A model generated the notes under the pieces. It saw only the letters and a list, made by a program, of their open reading frames with translations. It made no database searches and was not told the DNA's origin. Positions 45,489-54,611 of a stretch of DNA of 64,000 nt are shown here, piece by piece. The DNA lies in NCBI RefSeq assembly GCF_947502895.1, contig NZ_CANNBM010000003.1, forward strand, positions 186,001-250,000, written 5' to 3'. The position numbers and the translations under genes are program-made. The first letter of the stretch is position 1; each line of letters opens with the position of its first letter. The stretch is from an uncultured Sulfitobacter sp. (GTDB lineage: Bacteria; Pseudomonadota; Alphaproteobacteria; Rhodobacterales; Rhodobacteraceae).

Positions 45489-46997
45489 TTGTCCCATACC
45501 CCGCCCAAGAAGATGCCTCCCGCACATCCCTTTGATACGTCCTATCTGTCAGATGATGCTGACGGCGATAAACTAAAGGAAGAATGCGGTATTTTCGGCG
45601 TCGTCGGTGTCACGGATGCGGCTAATTTTGTCGCCCTCGGATTGCACGCCTTGCAACACCGCGGACAAGAAGCTGGCGGAATCGTTACCCATGACGCAGA
45701 GGCCGGATTTCAGTCCGCCCGCCGCTTTGGTTATGTCCGTGACAATTTCACCAGTCAGAAAGTTATGGAAACCCTGCCCGGCAGCCTCGGCATCGGCCAC
45801 GTGCGCTACTCCACTGCGGGATCCAAGGGTCAGACAGCGATCCGCGATGTTCAGCCGTTCTTTGGCGAATTCGCTATGGGCGGTGCTGCTATTGCCCACA
45901 ACGGCAACATCACAAACGCCAATGCACTGCGCCGTGAGCTGATCGAGCGCGGCTCGATTTTCCAGTCCTCCAGCGACAGCGAATGTATTATTCACCTGAT
46001 GGCACGGTCCTTGCAGCGCAACATCCCCGAGCGGATGGAAGACGCCCTGCGCCGTGTCGAAGGTGCCTTCTCTATCGTCGCAATGACGCGCACAAAACTC
46101 ATCGGTGTCCGCGACCCGCTCGGCGTGCGTCCCTTGGTGCTGGGCAAACTCGGCGATGGCTATGCCCTCAGCTCCGAGACATGCGCCCTCGACATCATCG
46201 GTGCGGAGTTCGTGCGCGAGATCAAACCGGGCGAGATGGTCGTGATCACAGAAGCAGGCGTGCAGAGCCATTTCCCCTTCCGTCCGCAACCGTCAAAGTT
46301 CTGCATTTTCGAGCATGTTTACTTCTCACGCCCCGACAGCATCCTCGGCGGCCGCTCGGTCTATGAAACACGCGAGGCCATTGGCCGTGAATTGGCCAAG
46401 GAAAACCCCGTAGACGCCGATCTTGTCTGCCCGGTGCCCGATTCTGGCACACCCGCCGCAATCGGCTATAGTCTTGAGAGCGGTATCCCCTACGCCATGG
46501 GCATCATCCGCAACCAATACATGGGCCGCACGTTTATTGAGCCGACAGAGAGCATCCGCAACATGGGTGTGCGCCTCAAGCTGAACGTGAACCGCGCCTT
46601 GGTGCGTGGCAAGCGCATCATTCTGGTCGATGATTCTGTGGTGCGCGGTACCACCAGCCGCAAAATCAAGGAAATGATCCTCGATGCCGGTGCAGCCGAG
46701 GTCCACTTCCGCATCGCGAGCCCTCCCACCGCTTGGCCTTGCTTTTACGGCGTGGACACGCCCGACCGCGATAAACTGCTGGCCGCAACCATGTCCGAGG
46801 ATGAAATGCGCGAGCATCTAGGCGTCGACAGCCTCAAGTTCATCTCGCTCGATGGTCTCTACCGCGCCGTGGGCGAAGCAGAGGGCCGCAAGAAATCCTG
46901 CCCGCAATACTGCGACGCCTGTTTCTCTGGCGAATACCCCGTCATCCCGTCAGACCGCGTCGAAAGCGGCTTTGTCATGAAGCCCGCCGCCGAATAG
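45489..46997 (+). CDS. purF: Amidophosphoribosyltransferase
   Basis: About 502 residues; first step of purine synthesis. The N-terminal nucleophile is Cys33 (EECGIFGVVG), so a propeptide is removed. The glutaminase part has HVRYSTAGS and HNGNITN; the PRPP loop is ILVDDSVVRGTTSR near 377. The start is decided by the ribosome binding site: AGGAG at 45477-45481, seven bases before TTG 45489. An ATG at 45513 would shorten the propeptide; an earlier in-frame start at 45426 lacks a site. Confidence 0.95.
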   Translation: MSHTPPKKMPPAHPFDTSYLSDDADGDKLKEECGIFGVVGVTDAANFVALGLHALQHRGQEAGGIVTHDAEAGFQSARRFGYVRDNFTSQKVMETLPGSLGIGHVRYSTAGSKGQTAIRDVQPFFGEFAMGGAAIAHNGNITNANALRRELIERGSIFQSSSDSECIIHLMARSLQRNIPERMEDALRRVEGAFSIVAMTRTKLIGVRDPLGVRPLVLGKLGDGYALSSETCALDIIGAEFVREIKPGEMVVITEAGVQSHFPFRPQPSKFCIFEHVYFSRPDSILGGRSVYETREAIGRELAKENPVDADLVCPVPDSGTPAAIGYSLESGIPYAMGIIRNQYMGRTFIEPTESIRNMGVRLKLNVNRALVRGKRIILVDDSVVRGTTSRKIKEMILDAGAAEVHFRIASPPTAWPCFYGVDTPDRDKLLAATMSEDEMREHLGVDSLKFISLDGLYRAVGEAEGRKKSCPQYCDACFSGEYPVIPSDRVESGFVMKPAAE

Positions 46998-47038
46998 TCA
47001 AAGTTGCCAGAGCATGAGGCGGCCCTATCTCACGCCTC

Positions 47039-47575
47039 ATGAGATACATAATTGCACTTGTTTTGTGTTTGCCAACTGGCCTTTGGGCAAACAACTGGGA
47101 CGCCCTGCGCGCACCAGGTGCCATCGCTATCATGCGCCATGCTCTTGCCCCTGGTGGCGGTGATCCTACCAACCACACGATTGGCGATTGCACCACACAG
47201 CGCAACCTCAGCGATCAAGGACGCGCGCAGGCCCGCCGCATCGGGCAGGCGCTACGCACACAAAAAATCACCTTCGATATGGTCTATACCAGCCAATGGT
47301 GCCGCACGTCCGAAACTGCACGCCTGTTGGAATATGGATCACCGCGCGAGGCTCCCGCACTCAATTCGTTTTTTGGCAAACCTGCACTGCGCGTCCCGCA
47401 GACGCGCGATCTGCGCGCGCAACTGGAACGCACCGAGGGGCTGAACATCTGGGTGACGCATCAGGTCAATATATCGGCACTTACCGGCACGGGGACAAGC
47501 TCGGGCGAGATCATCGTTTTTCGCCTGACCCCTGACGGGACCGAGATTTTGGGCCGCATCATGATTGACCCCTAG
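47039..47575 (+). CDS. Exported histidine phosphatase family protein
   Basis: A 178-residue protein with a signal-like N-terminus (IIALVLCLPTGLWA) and the phosphoglycerate-mutase-like phosphatase core. The phospho-acceptor His is in IMRHALAPG (RHA instead of RHG, as in SixA-type proteins), TSQWCRTSETA carries the phosphate-binding Arg, and VTHQVN the second His. A periplasmic phosphatase is likely; the substrate is unknown. Confidence 0.8.
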   Translation: MRYIIALVLCLPTGLWANNWDALRAPGAIAIMRHALAPGGGDPTNHTIGDCTTQRNLSDQGRAQARRIGQALRTQKITFDMVYTSQWCRTSETARLLEYGSPREAPALNSFFGKPALRVPQTRDLRAQLERTEGLNIWVTHQVNISALTGTGTSSGEIIVFRLTPDGTEILGRIMIDP

Positions 47576-47619
47576 ACTACTGACATGAATTGACAGGTGA
47601 TATGTGCTACCCTCACCGC

Positions 47620-48012
47620 ATGACAGATCCATTTGCATCCACCCTCGCCGCTTGGCCCGAAAACGCACAAGCACAGTTTCATGAAATGCGCGCGCTGATT
47701 CTGAACGCGGGGGCACAGGCTGATGTCGGCCCGATCGAAGAAAGCCTCAAATGGCGTGAACCCAGCTGGCGGCCCAAACGCGCCAAACAAGGAACGACTC
47801 TCCGCCTGAACTGGCACGCGAACTTGCCCAGCACGATCGCGTTGTTCGTTGGCTGCCAAACCACTCTGAGTGCGACCATGCGGGAGATTTACCCCACTGA
47901 TTTCCATTACGAATCCAACCGTGGCCTGCGGCTGAAACTGGGCGAACCACTGCCCGAACAGGCCATCGACCACCTCGCCCGCATGGCTTTCACCTATCAC
48001 CGCAAAACCTGA
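47620..48012 (+). CDS. DUF1801-like protein
   Basis: A 130-residue soluble protein whose LKWREPSWRP and final GLRLKLGEPLP segments resemble the DUF1801 (YdhG-like) fold. No function is known. The start is not certain: ATG 47620 gives a family-like N-terminus (MTDPFASTLAAW) but lacks a clear ribosome binding site; ATG 47602 and TTG 47590 are alternatives. Confidence 0.65.
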   Translation: MTDPFASTLAAWPENAQAQFHEMRALILNAGAQADVGPIEESLKWREPSWRPKRAKQGTTLRLNWHANLPSTIALFVGCQTTLSATMREIYPTDFHYESNRGLRLKLGEPLPEQAIDHLARMAFTYHRKT

Positions 48013-48030
48013 CCGGCGCCCTTTTGCCGA

Positions 48031-48055
48031 GGCTCTGGCGAGGCTTCGCCGAGCC
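48031..48055. repeat. Imperfect inverted repeat after the DUF1801-like gene
   Basis: GGCTC-T-GGCGA facing TCGCC-GAGCC with one bulged base, 19 bases after the stop. There is no T-run, so it is at most a weak transcript end. Confidence 0.4.
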
Positions 48056-48125
48056 ATTGAGCGCGCCCTTCTCCTTACGCCGAACAACGCATAGCTGCCC
48101 CCTGAACAGTAATTCAGGAGCGATC

Positions 48126-48392
48126 ATGGCCACGCAATACGACGGCACCCCAACACCCCCAATCGTCGAATCCAATGCCACACAAAAAGTCCGCTTGGGC
48201 CGCATTGTCCTGCTTGGCACTTTCGGCGCGGCAAGCGCACCCAGCGCGCTGGTCCGTCTTCCGCGCGGAAATACCCAAACCGTCACCCTCGGGGACGAAA
48301 TCGCCGGCGGCACAGTAGAGGCTATTGATAGCGACCGTATTGTACTGCTCCGCATGGGAAATACCCAAATCCTCACAATGCCACAGGGCTAA
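48126..48392 (+). CDS. Small protein resembling PilP/GspC-type domains
   Basis: An 88-residue protein. RLGRIVLLGTFGAASAPSAL, VRLPRGNTQTVTLGDEI and IDSDRIVLLRMGNTQIL are the strand pattern of the small beta domain of PilP or GspC (HR domain). No signal peptide or membrane helix is present and no secretion genes are nearby, so it may act alone. AGGAG at 48116-48120 sets the start. Confidence 0.6.
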   Translation: MATQYDGTPTPPIVESNATQKVRLGRIVLLGTFGAASAPSALVRLPRGNTQTVTLGDEIAGGTVEAIDSDRIVLLRMGNTQILTMPQG

Positions 48393-48434
48393 GCCCCCCT
48401 TGACGCCACGCGGTCCCCCGCGCATATCCCTTTC

Positions 48435-49079
48435 ATGACACAGAAAACTGCATTGATCACAGGCGCATCGCGCGGCCTCGGCGCGGCGCTGGCCGAGGCG
48501 CTGGCCCCCACCCATCACATCATCGCTGTGGGCCGCACCGTCGGCGCGCTGGAAGAACTGGATGACCGCATAAAGGCCAAAGGCGGCAGCACCACGTTGG
48601 CCCCCATGAACGTCACCGACCCTGCTGCCATGCAAACCCTGTGTCGCGGCATTTATGACCGTTGGGGCAGCCTTGATCTTTGGTTGCACACCGCCATTCA
48701 CGCAGCCCCGCTTACGCCGGGGCCGCATATCGATGCTAAAGACCTCGATAAATCAATCACTGGCAACATTACCGCCACAGCGACCCTGATCAACTATGTG
48801 GCCCCTCTGTTGGGCCAATCAGGTCATGCCGTGTTTTTTGATGATCCAATTGCGGGCCAAAAATTCTATGGGACTTATGGTGCAACCAAAGCGGCCCAGA
48901 TTGCCCTCGCCCGTAGTTGGCAGGCTGAAACCGCCAGCATCGGACCTCGTGTTGATATCGTAACGCCGCAGCCCATGCCCACAGCAACCCGCGCGCGTTT
49001 CTTCCCTGGTGAGGACCGTGCCGCCCTGCATGACATCCACGCCGAGGCCGCGCGCCTCTTGGCAACACTCCAGAAATAA
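48435..49079 (+). CDS. Short-chain dehydrogenase/reductase family protein
   Basis: A 214-residue SDR. The cofactor loop TGASRGLGAAL at residues 10-20 is complete, and YGATK gives the YxxxK pair. The usual catalytic Ser before it is not obvious: the strand reads HAVFFDDPIAGQ. The substrate is unknown. It ends 60 bases before surE. Confidence 0.8.
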   Translation: MTQKTALITGASRGLGAALAEALAPTHHIIAVGRTVGALEELDDRIKAKGGSTTLAPMNVTDPAAMQTLCRGIYDRWGSLDLWLHTAIHAAPLTPGPHIDAKDLDKSITGNITATATLINYVAPLLGQSGHAVFFDDPIAGQKFYGTYGATKAAQIALARSWQAETASIGPRVDIVTPQPMPTATRARFFPGEDRAALHDIHAEAARLLATLQK

Positions 49080-49139
49080 ATCCACGCTCGCTTGCCCGTA
49101 TGACCGCGCTCGCCTATCAAGGCGAAAAGGGGCAAACAT

Positions 49140-49925
49140 ATGCGTATTCTCATCACCAACGACGATGGCATCAATGCCCCCGGACTGCACGTTCTGGAAG
49201 GCATTGCCGCCACGCTTGCAGGCCCGCAGGGCGAATGCTGGACAGTGGCGCCCGCGTTCGAGCAATCGGGCGTCGGCCATTGCATCAACTACACCAAACC
49301 CACGCTTATTACCCAATTGTCGCCACGCCGATATATGATTGAGGGCAGCCCCGCCGATTGCGTGCTTTCCGCCCTCTACGACCCCATGAAGGATGCAAAA
49401 CCCGATTTGATCCTGTCGGGCGTCAACCGTGGCAACAACGCCGCAGAAAACACGCTGTATTCCGGCACCATCGGTGCTGCAATCGAAGGCGCGTTGCAAG
49501 GCGTCCCCTCTATAGCGTTGTCGCAGTTCTACGGCCCCGCCAACCGCGATCTGGACGATCCGTTTGAAGCGGCAGTAGCCCACGGTGCCGATGTCTGCCG
49601 CCGTATTCTTGAACAGAAAACACCAGATTCAAACGGCTATAGCGTGTTCTGGAACGTGAATTTCCCACCTGTGCCAGCTGCCGATGTAAAAGGGATCCGC
49701 GTCGCGCCCCAAGGCCGCAGGCCGGGTGTGAACTTCTCCACCGTCCCACATGACGCCCCCAATGGCAGGCGTTTTTTGTGGATCACGGGCGGCAACCAAC
49801 AGGTTGCTCCCGCCGCAGGCTCTGACGCTGCCGTTAATCTGGAGGGCTACATCTCCGTCACGCCGATGCGTGCCGATCTGACGGCCCATGATGCCTTTCC
49901 CGATCTTGCAGGCCTCGATACATGA
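49140..49925 (+). CDS. surE: 5'/3'-nucleotidase SurE
   Basis: A 261-residue survival-protein phosphatase acting on nucleoside monophosphates. The metal site is ITNDDG (Asp8, Asp9); SGVNRGNN and GSPADCVLSAL are typical. The stop overlaps pcm by ATGA. The surE-pcm-nlpD order is the conserved stationary-phase gene order known in many proteobacteria. Confidence 0.96.
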   Translation: MRILITNDDGINAPGLHVLEGIAATLAGPQGECWTVAPAFEQSGVGHCINYTKPTLITQLSPRRYMIEGSPADCVLSALYDPMKDAKPDLILSGVNRGNNAAENTLYSGTIGAAIEGALQGVPSIALSQFYGPANRDLDDPFEAAVAHGADVCRRILEQKTPDSNGYSVFWNVNFPPVPAADVKGIRVAPQGRRPGVNFSTVPHDAPNGRRFLWITGGNQQVAPAAGSDAAVNLEGYISVTPMRADLTAHDAFPDLAGLDT

Positions 49926-50584
49926 CAGACGGCATGGACGCGGACGCAAGTGCCGAACGCAAAATGCAATTTCTCTATGCGCTGCGCTCCAAGGGGGTGA
50001 CGGAAAAACTGGTCCTTGGCGCGATGGAGGCCGTTGATCGTGGCCCGTTCATCCGTGGCCTCTTTGCCGAACGTGCATATGAAGACATGCCCCTGCCCAT
50101 CGCCTGTGGCCAGACCATCAGCCAACCCTCGGTCGTTGGCCTGATGACCCAAGCGCTGGAACTGACGCCCCGTGACAAGGTGCTGGAAATCGGCACAGGC
50201 TCCGGCTATCAGGCCGCGATCCTGTCCAAACTGGCGCGCCGCGTCTATACCATCGACCGCCACCGCCGCCTTGTCCACGAGGCTCGCGTGGTTTTTGACG
50301 CGCTGGATCTCACAAATATCACCGCAATTACCGCAGATGGCAGCCACGGTCTGCCCGAACAAGCACCCTTTGACCGCATTATCGTAACTGCCGCGGCGGA
50401 AGACCCCCCCGGCCCGCTGCTGGCCCAACTCAAAGAAGGTGGCATTATGGTGCTGCCTGTGGGCCAATCCGACACGGTGCAGCACCTGATCCGTGTGCGG
50501 AAAACCGCTCAAGGGCTGGAGTATGACGAAATGCGCGCAGTTCGCTTTGTTCCGCTCCTCGAAGGGTTGGGCAAGGACACTTAA
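49922..50584 (+). CDS. pcm: Protein-L-isoaspartate O-methyltransferase
   Basis: A 220-residue SAM-dependent enzyme that repairs isoaspartyl residues in aged proteins. The SAM motif VLEIGTGSGYQAAILS and IACGQTISQP near the N-terminus are diagnostic; IIVTAAAEDPP marks the post-II motif. It overlaps surE by four bases and precedes the NlpD-like gene by 60. Confidence 0.96.
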   Translation: MTDGMDADASAERKMQFLYALRSKGVTEKLVLGAMEAVDRGPFIRGLFAERAYEDMPLPIACGQTISQPSVVGLMTQALELTPRDKVLEIGTGSGYQAAILSKLARRVYTIDRHRRLVHEARVVFDALDLTNITAITADGSHGLPEQAPFDRIIVTAAAEDPPGPLLAQLKEGGIMVLPVGQSDTVQHLIRVRKTAQGLEYDEMRAVRFVPLLEGLGKDT

Positions 50585-50644
50585 TCTGGTAGAGTTACGC
50601 AAAATCTCGGGCACACGGGACGGGCAGTGACAAGGACCACAGTG

Positions 50645-51895
50645 ATGACTTTCTCCAATACCAAGGGTGCAACAACGCGCCTGACGCTTCTCGCAGGCGC
50701 CGCTTGCCTCACGCTTGCTGGCTGCTCCGAGCCGCTGGATTTCGATCTGCGCGGTCTCGGTGGCGGCTTCACAACAGCTAATGCAGCACAGGGCGCACTG
50801 GCGGATCGGCCAAAACCCGATGATCGCGGTGTTATCTCGTATCCGAACTATCAGGTCGCTGTGGCGCGGCGTGGTGACACCCTTACAGATGTGGCCAACC
50901 GTGTGGGCCTGAACCCCGCAACACTCGCCAAGTTCAACGGCATCGATCCGAACGTGACCCTGCGCAAGGACGAAATCATCGCCCTGCCCACCCGCGTGGC
51001 CGAACCTTCGCCAGCAACGGGTGCCGCAACAACCGGCCCGATCAAACCCGTCGATATCTCTTCTGTCGCAGGCGGCGCAATTGACCGCGCGCCCGCCACT
51101 CCCGGTGTACAAACGACCACACTGGCCACCGCCGAAACACCAGCGGCACAAACTGGCAAGGAACCCATCCGCCACAAAGTCGAGCGGGGCGAGACTGCCT
51201 TTACCGTGGCACGGCTTTATTCGGTTCCAGTCAAGGATCTGGCTGAATGGAACGGCCTCGGGGCCGACTTTGCGATCCGCGCCGGTCAGTTCCTGCTGAT
51301 CCCGGTCCCGTCACAAAACCCGCCAAAAGCAGCACCCGCACGTACCGCCGCGGCTGCCACGCCCTTGCCTGGCGAAGGTTCCAACACACCAACACCACCT
51401 TCGGCGACCAAACCGCTTCCAGCCGAGAAAATCGCACCTGCGGCAGAAGCCGCACCAACAGCTGTTGCAGCGGCCAGCCCAAAACCTGCCGCCGCGCCGC
51501 CGAAACCTGTGGCTGACGTTGGCAAAACCACCAAACCTGCCGCCACAGGCAAGCTCGTGCGCCCTGTCAACGGGACCATTATTCGCGAATATGCCAAAGG
51601 CAAGAATGAAGGCATCAACATCAAAGCGGCCCCGGGTACGTCGGTAAAAGCCGCTGACACCGGCACTGTCGCAGCCATCACCAAAAGCGCCGATGGCATC
51701 CCGATTGTCGTGGTGCGCCACAGCGGCAATTTACTGACGGTTTATGCGAATGTAACAGATGTTGCCGTGAAAAAGGGCGACAGCGTTTCGCGCGGCCAAA
51801 GCATTGCAAAACTACGCGGCGGGTCAGATTCCTTCGTCCACTTCGAAGTTCGCAAAGGCTTCGACAGCGTCGATCCCAACCCCTTCCTGAACTAA
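50645..51895 (+). CDS. NlpD-like lipoprotein with LysM repeats and degenerate LytM domain
   Basis: A 416-residue outer-membrane-type lipoprotein. The lipobox LTLAGC puts the lipidated Cys at 27. Two LysM repeats (about 72-118 and 176-222) bind peptidoglycan; a Pro/Ala linker follows; the LytM (M23) domain is from about 310. The zinc ligands are lost: the HxGxD motif reads NEGIN and HLHF reads FVHF. It should be a non-catalytic activator of cell-wall amidases, as E. coli NlpD is. Start at ATG 50645 gives a compact signal peptide. Confidence 0.88.
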   Translation: MTFSNTKGATTRLTLLAGAACLTLAGCSEPLDFDLRGLGGGFTTANAAQGALADRPKPDDRGVISYPNYQVAVARRGDTLTDVANRVGLNPATLAKFNGIDPNVTLRKDEIIALPTRVAEPSPATGAATTGPIKPVDISSVAGGAIDRAPATPGVQTTTLATAETPAAQTGKEPIRHKVERGETAFTVARLYSVPVKDLAEWNGLGADFAIRAGQFLLIPVPSQNPPKAAPARTAAAATPLPGEGSNTPTPPSATKPLPAEKIAPAAEAAPTAVAAASPKPAAAPPKPVADVGKTTKPAATGKLVRPVNGTIIREYAKGKNEGINIKAAPGTSVKAADTGTVAAITKSADGIPIVVVRHSGNLLTVYANVTDVAVKKGDSVSRGQSIAKLRGGSDSFVHFEVRKGFDSVDPNPFLN

Positions 51896-51930
51896 AAAAC
51901 CAGACTACCTATTTTTTCTGGCCATAAATC

Positions 51931-51974
51931 CTCCGGGGGGTCTGCCGCGCAAGCGGCAGACGGGGCAGCGCCCC
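51931..51974. repeat. Double-hairpin intergenic element, copy 2
   Basis: CTCCGGGGGG, then the perfect hairpin GTCTGCCGC-GCAA-GCGGCAGAC (51940-51961) and GGGGC-AGC-GCCCC (51962-51974). It matches the plan of 25851-25891, and like that copy lies between convergent genes. The first stem differs in sequence but keeps its pairing, so structure, not sequence, seems to be kept. Confidence 0.7.
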
Positions 51975-52819
51975 TATCCTCCGATGGCAACACCGCGCCG
52001 TCCCGCCAAATCAGTGAAATACTGCCACGCCACACGTCCTGACCGGCTGCCGCGCGTCGCTTGCCACTCAATAGCTTCCGCGCGCAGGTCTGCGTCGCTG
52101 ATCGCCACGCCATGAGCATCACAATACCCGCGGATCATCGCCAGATACTGATCCTGATCGCAGGCATGGAACCCCAGCCAAAGGCCAAAGCGGTCTGACA
52201 GCGACACTTTCTCTTCCACAGCTTCGGCAGGATTGATCGCTGATCCGCGCTCGTTCTCGATCATGTCACGGGGCATCAGGTGGCGGCGGTTTGACGTGGC
52301 ATAAAGTACAACATTCTCGGGCCGCCCCTCGATCCCGCCGTCCAGAACCGCCTTGAGCGATTTGTAGTGCGCGTCATCATGCCCAAAACTGAGGTCATCG
52401 CAAAACAGAATAAACCGCGCCTGAACACCGCGCAGCATATTCAGCAAACGCCCCACAGACGGCAGGTCCTCGCGCTGCAACTCGACCATCTTGAGATCGG
52501 GGTAATCCACTTGAAGTGCGCCATGCACTGCTTTGACAAGGCTTGATTTTCCCATACCCCGCGCACCCCATAAAAGCGCGTTATTGGCAGGTAATCCGGC
52601 AGCGAACTGGGTTGTGTTCTGCAACAGCGTATCGCGAGATCGTTCAACCCCCAACAGCAGGTCAATGTCTACGCGGCTCACCTGCATCACCGGCTCCAGC
52701 CGGTCAGGCCCCGTGTGCCAAACGAACGCCGATGCAACGCCAAAGTCCGGTGCGACAACAGGCGCCGGAGCCATTCGCTCCAACGCCTGTGCAATCCGGT
52801 CTATCGGATCGAGGGTCAT
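51974..52819 (-). CDS. DUF815-family AAA+ ATPase
   Basis: A 281-residue ATPase. Walker A is WGARGMGKSS, Walker B is ILFCDDLSF, and YATSNRRHLMPRDM carries the sensor and arginine finger, all typical of DUF815. The cellular role is not known. It overlaps tatC by four bases, so it is made together with the Tat translocase and may assist it or its clients. Confidence 0.88.
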   Translation of the reverse strand: MTLDPIDRIAQALERMAPAPVVAPDFGVASAFVWHTGPDRLEPVMQVSRVDIDLLLGVERSRDTLLQNTTQFAAGLPANNALLWGARGMGKSSLVKAVHGALQVDYPDLKMVELQREDLPSVGRLLNMLRGVQARFILFCDDLSFGHDDAHYKSLKAVLDGGIEGRPENVVLYATSNRRHLMPRDMIENERGSAINPAEAVEEKVSLSDRFGLWLGFHACDQDQYLAMIRGYCDAHGVAISDADLRAEAIEWQATRGSRSGRVAWQYFTDLAGRRGVAIGG

Positions 52820-53742
52820 TTCAGGTCGTCCTTCGTCTCCTCGACGATCGGATCTTCACGCTCCATCTCGTCGGCCATCGCATCGAAATCGGCCTCGTCC
52901 TCTTCGTCATAGTACCCGTCTTCGCGCAGCTGCTTTTCGCGCTTTGCGTCAACACGGCTCACGAGGAAGATTGATACTTCGTATAGGCCGTAGACCACCA
53001 CAAACAGGATCAGCTGCGTGACAACATCCGGCGGCGTCACCAGCGCAGCCAATAGCAAAATACCGACCAGTGCGTATTTACGCACATTGCGCAGCCCTTC
53101 GGCATTCACCAGCCCCGCCTTGCCCATCAGCGTCAGTAGAACAGGCAACTGAAAACACAGGCCAAAGGCCACGATCATTTTCAACGTGATATCAAGGCTC
53201 TCGTTCACCTTACCGTTAAACACGATGTCGATGCCCGATGTCGTTGCCTCCCCCGTCGCAATCAACGCAGACAGGTAGCTCGCAGCATCCGAAAACCCGA
53301 GGAAGAACTGCATCGCCAGTGGCACAACCACATAATGCGCAAAAGCAGCGCCCATCAGGAACAACACAGGCGAGGCGATCAGAAACGGCAAAAACGCGTT
53401 CTTTTCGTTCTTGTACAGACCAGGCGCCACAAAGCGCCACAGCTGGGTCGCGATTACCGGAAAGCTGATCGCAAGCCCCCCCACCATCGAGATGCGGATC
53501 AAGGTGAAGAAATACTCCTGCGGGGCGGTGTATTGCATCACAGGGTTTGGATTACCCAGATTGCGCATGGTTTTCTCGATCGGCACCAGCAGAAAATCAA
53601 GAATCATGCTGCCAAATGAAAAGCAGATGACCATGCCTACTATAAACGCCAGAACCGAGCGGATCAGCCGCGTACGCAGCTCTGCCAAATGCTCGATCAG
53701 CGGCGCGGCACTGTCGTCGATGTCATTGTCCGTCGCGCTCAT
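52816..53742 (-). CDS. tatC: Sec-independent protein translocase TatC
   Basis: A 308-residue protein with six membrane helices that reads the twin-arginine signal. The N-terminal PLIEHLAELRTRLIRS and the helix with FGLCFQLPVLLTLMGKAGLV are diagnostic. The C-terminal tail is long and acidic. It overlaps tatB by ATGA and is followed by the DUF815 gene. Confidence 0.97.
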   Translation of the reverse strand: MSATDNDIDDSAAPLIEHLAELRTRLIRSVLAFIVGMVICFSFGSMILDFLLVPIEKTMRNLGNPNPVMQYTAPQEYFFTLIRISMVGGLAISFPVIATQLWRFVAPGLYKNEKNAFLPFLIASPVLFLMGAAFAHYVVVPLAMQFFLGFSDAASYLSALIATGEATTSGIDIVFNGKVNESLDITLKMIVAFGLCFQLPVLLTLMGKAGLVNAEGLRNVRKYALVGILLLAALVTPPDVVTQLILFVVVYGLYEVSIFLVSRVDAKREKQLREDGYYDEEDEADFDAMADEMEREDPIVEETKDDLK

Positions 53743-54206
53743 GTGTCTGCTTTCTTGGCCGCAAGGCTCTCTTGCAGCGTTGCTTCCAGCTCTTCTGCTT
53801 TCGCCATCGCTTCGGCGGCCTCGCGTGCTTTACGCTCTGCCGCAGCGCGGGCAGTGCCTGCCTGAATGCGTTTCACATCCTCGGCGCGCTTGGCAGCCAG
53901 CTTGCCTGTCTCGCTATCAGGGTCCAGATCGGTAATGGAGGAAACCGCCTCTTTCACGCCGTCCATCGCAGTTCCGATCGGATTCGTCGCAGCCTTGAGC
54001 GAGGTGTTCAGCCCCTGTGTCACATCGCGCACGCCCGATTGGTCAGCTGCATCGTTCATCGCGCTGGAAAATTCCCGCGCCATGCCTTTGGCCTTACCGA
54101 CAAACTGGCCTACGCGGCGAAACATCACCGGCAGATCTTTGGGGCCCACGACGATCAACGCCACAACCCCCACCACCAGCATTTCGGTCATGCCAAGATC
54201 GAACAT
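53739..54206 (-). CDS. tatB: Sec-independent protein translocase TatB
   Basis: A 155-residue protein: one N-terminal helix (LGMTEMLVVGVVALIVVGPKD, including the Glu and GP hinge), an amphipathic helix, and a long Ala/Lys/Glu coiled tail. With TatC it forms the substrate receptor. Six bases after tatA. Confidence 0.95.
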   Translation of the reverse strand: MFDLGMTEMLVVGVVALIVVGPKDLPVMFRRVGQFVGKAKGMAREFSSAMNDAADQSGVRDVTQGLNTSLKAATNPIGTAMDGVKEAVSSITDLDPDSETGKLAAKRAEDVKRIQAGTARAAAERKAREAAEAMAKAEELEATLQESLAAKKADT

Positions 54207-54212
54207 CGGCGC

Positions 54213-54434
54213 TTACACCTTGTCCTTGGTCTCGACTTCGGGCTGTGGAATCTCGGCCACATCATCGGCAGTCTCGTCTTTCAACTGCTGCTCGCCCTCA
54301 TTGATCCCCTTTTTAAAGCTGGTGATGCCTTTGCCCACTTCGCCCATCAGCGAGGAGATTTTGCCGCGACCAAAAAGAACCAGCACAACAACTGCGATCA
54401 GCAGCAAGCCTGGCAAACCAATATTATTCAACAT
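54213..54434 (-). CDS. tatA: Sec-independent protein translocase TatA
   Basis: A 73-residue pore-forming subunit. One membrane helix (GLPGLLLIAVVVLVLFGRGK) with the FGRGKI hinge and an amphipathic helix (LMGEVGKGITSFKKGI). I start at ATG 54434, which has AGGAGA seven bases upstream; the frame is open to 54452. First gene of tatABC. Confidence 0.95.
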   Translation of the reverse strand: MLNNIGLPGLLLIAVVVLVLFGRGKISSLMGEVGKGITSFKKGINEGEQQLKDETADDVAEIPQPEVETKDKV

Positions 54435-54586
54435 TTCATGTCTCCTATCCAAAACACTTCAAACCACCCCACAGGGCGATGTATTCCCACACTACGTATC
54501 AAACTTGCTGCGCTGCAAAAACGCCAATCTGTATCGGGGCCGCGAACCACGCGGTAATTCCCGCAGGATTTCATCCTTGCCGGAAA

Positions 54587-54610
54587 CAACTGACAGGTTT
54601 ATGTCAGTTG
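54587..54610 (+). promoter_or_regulatory. Palindromic operator abutting the YafY-type gene
   Basis: CAACTGACA-GGTTTA-TGTCAGTTG, a perfect nine-base inverted repeat, ends one base before the ATG at 54612. TTTATG (54598-54603) in its centre may be the -10, with TTGCCG at 54577-54582. This fits autorepression, and the absence of a ribosome binding site fits a leaderless message. Confidence 0.6.
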
Positions 54611-54611
54611 C

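Noticed and set aside
49847..51175. 442-residue minus-strand open frame
   Set aside because: Antisense to pcm and the NlpD-like gene; Cys/Gly rich without any recognisable domain.
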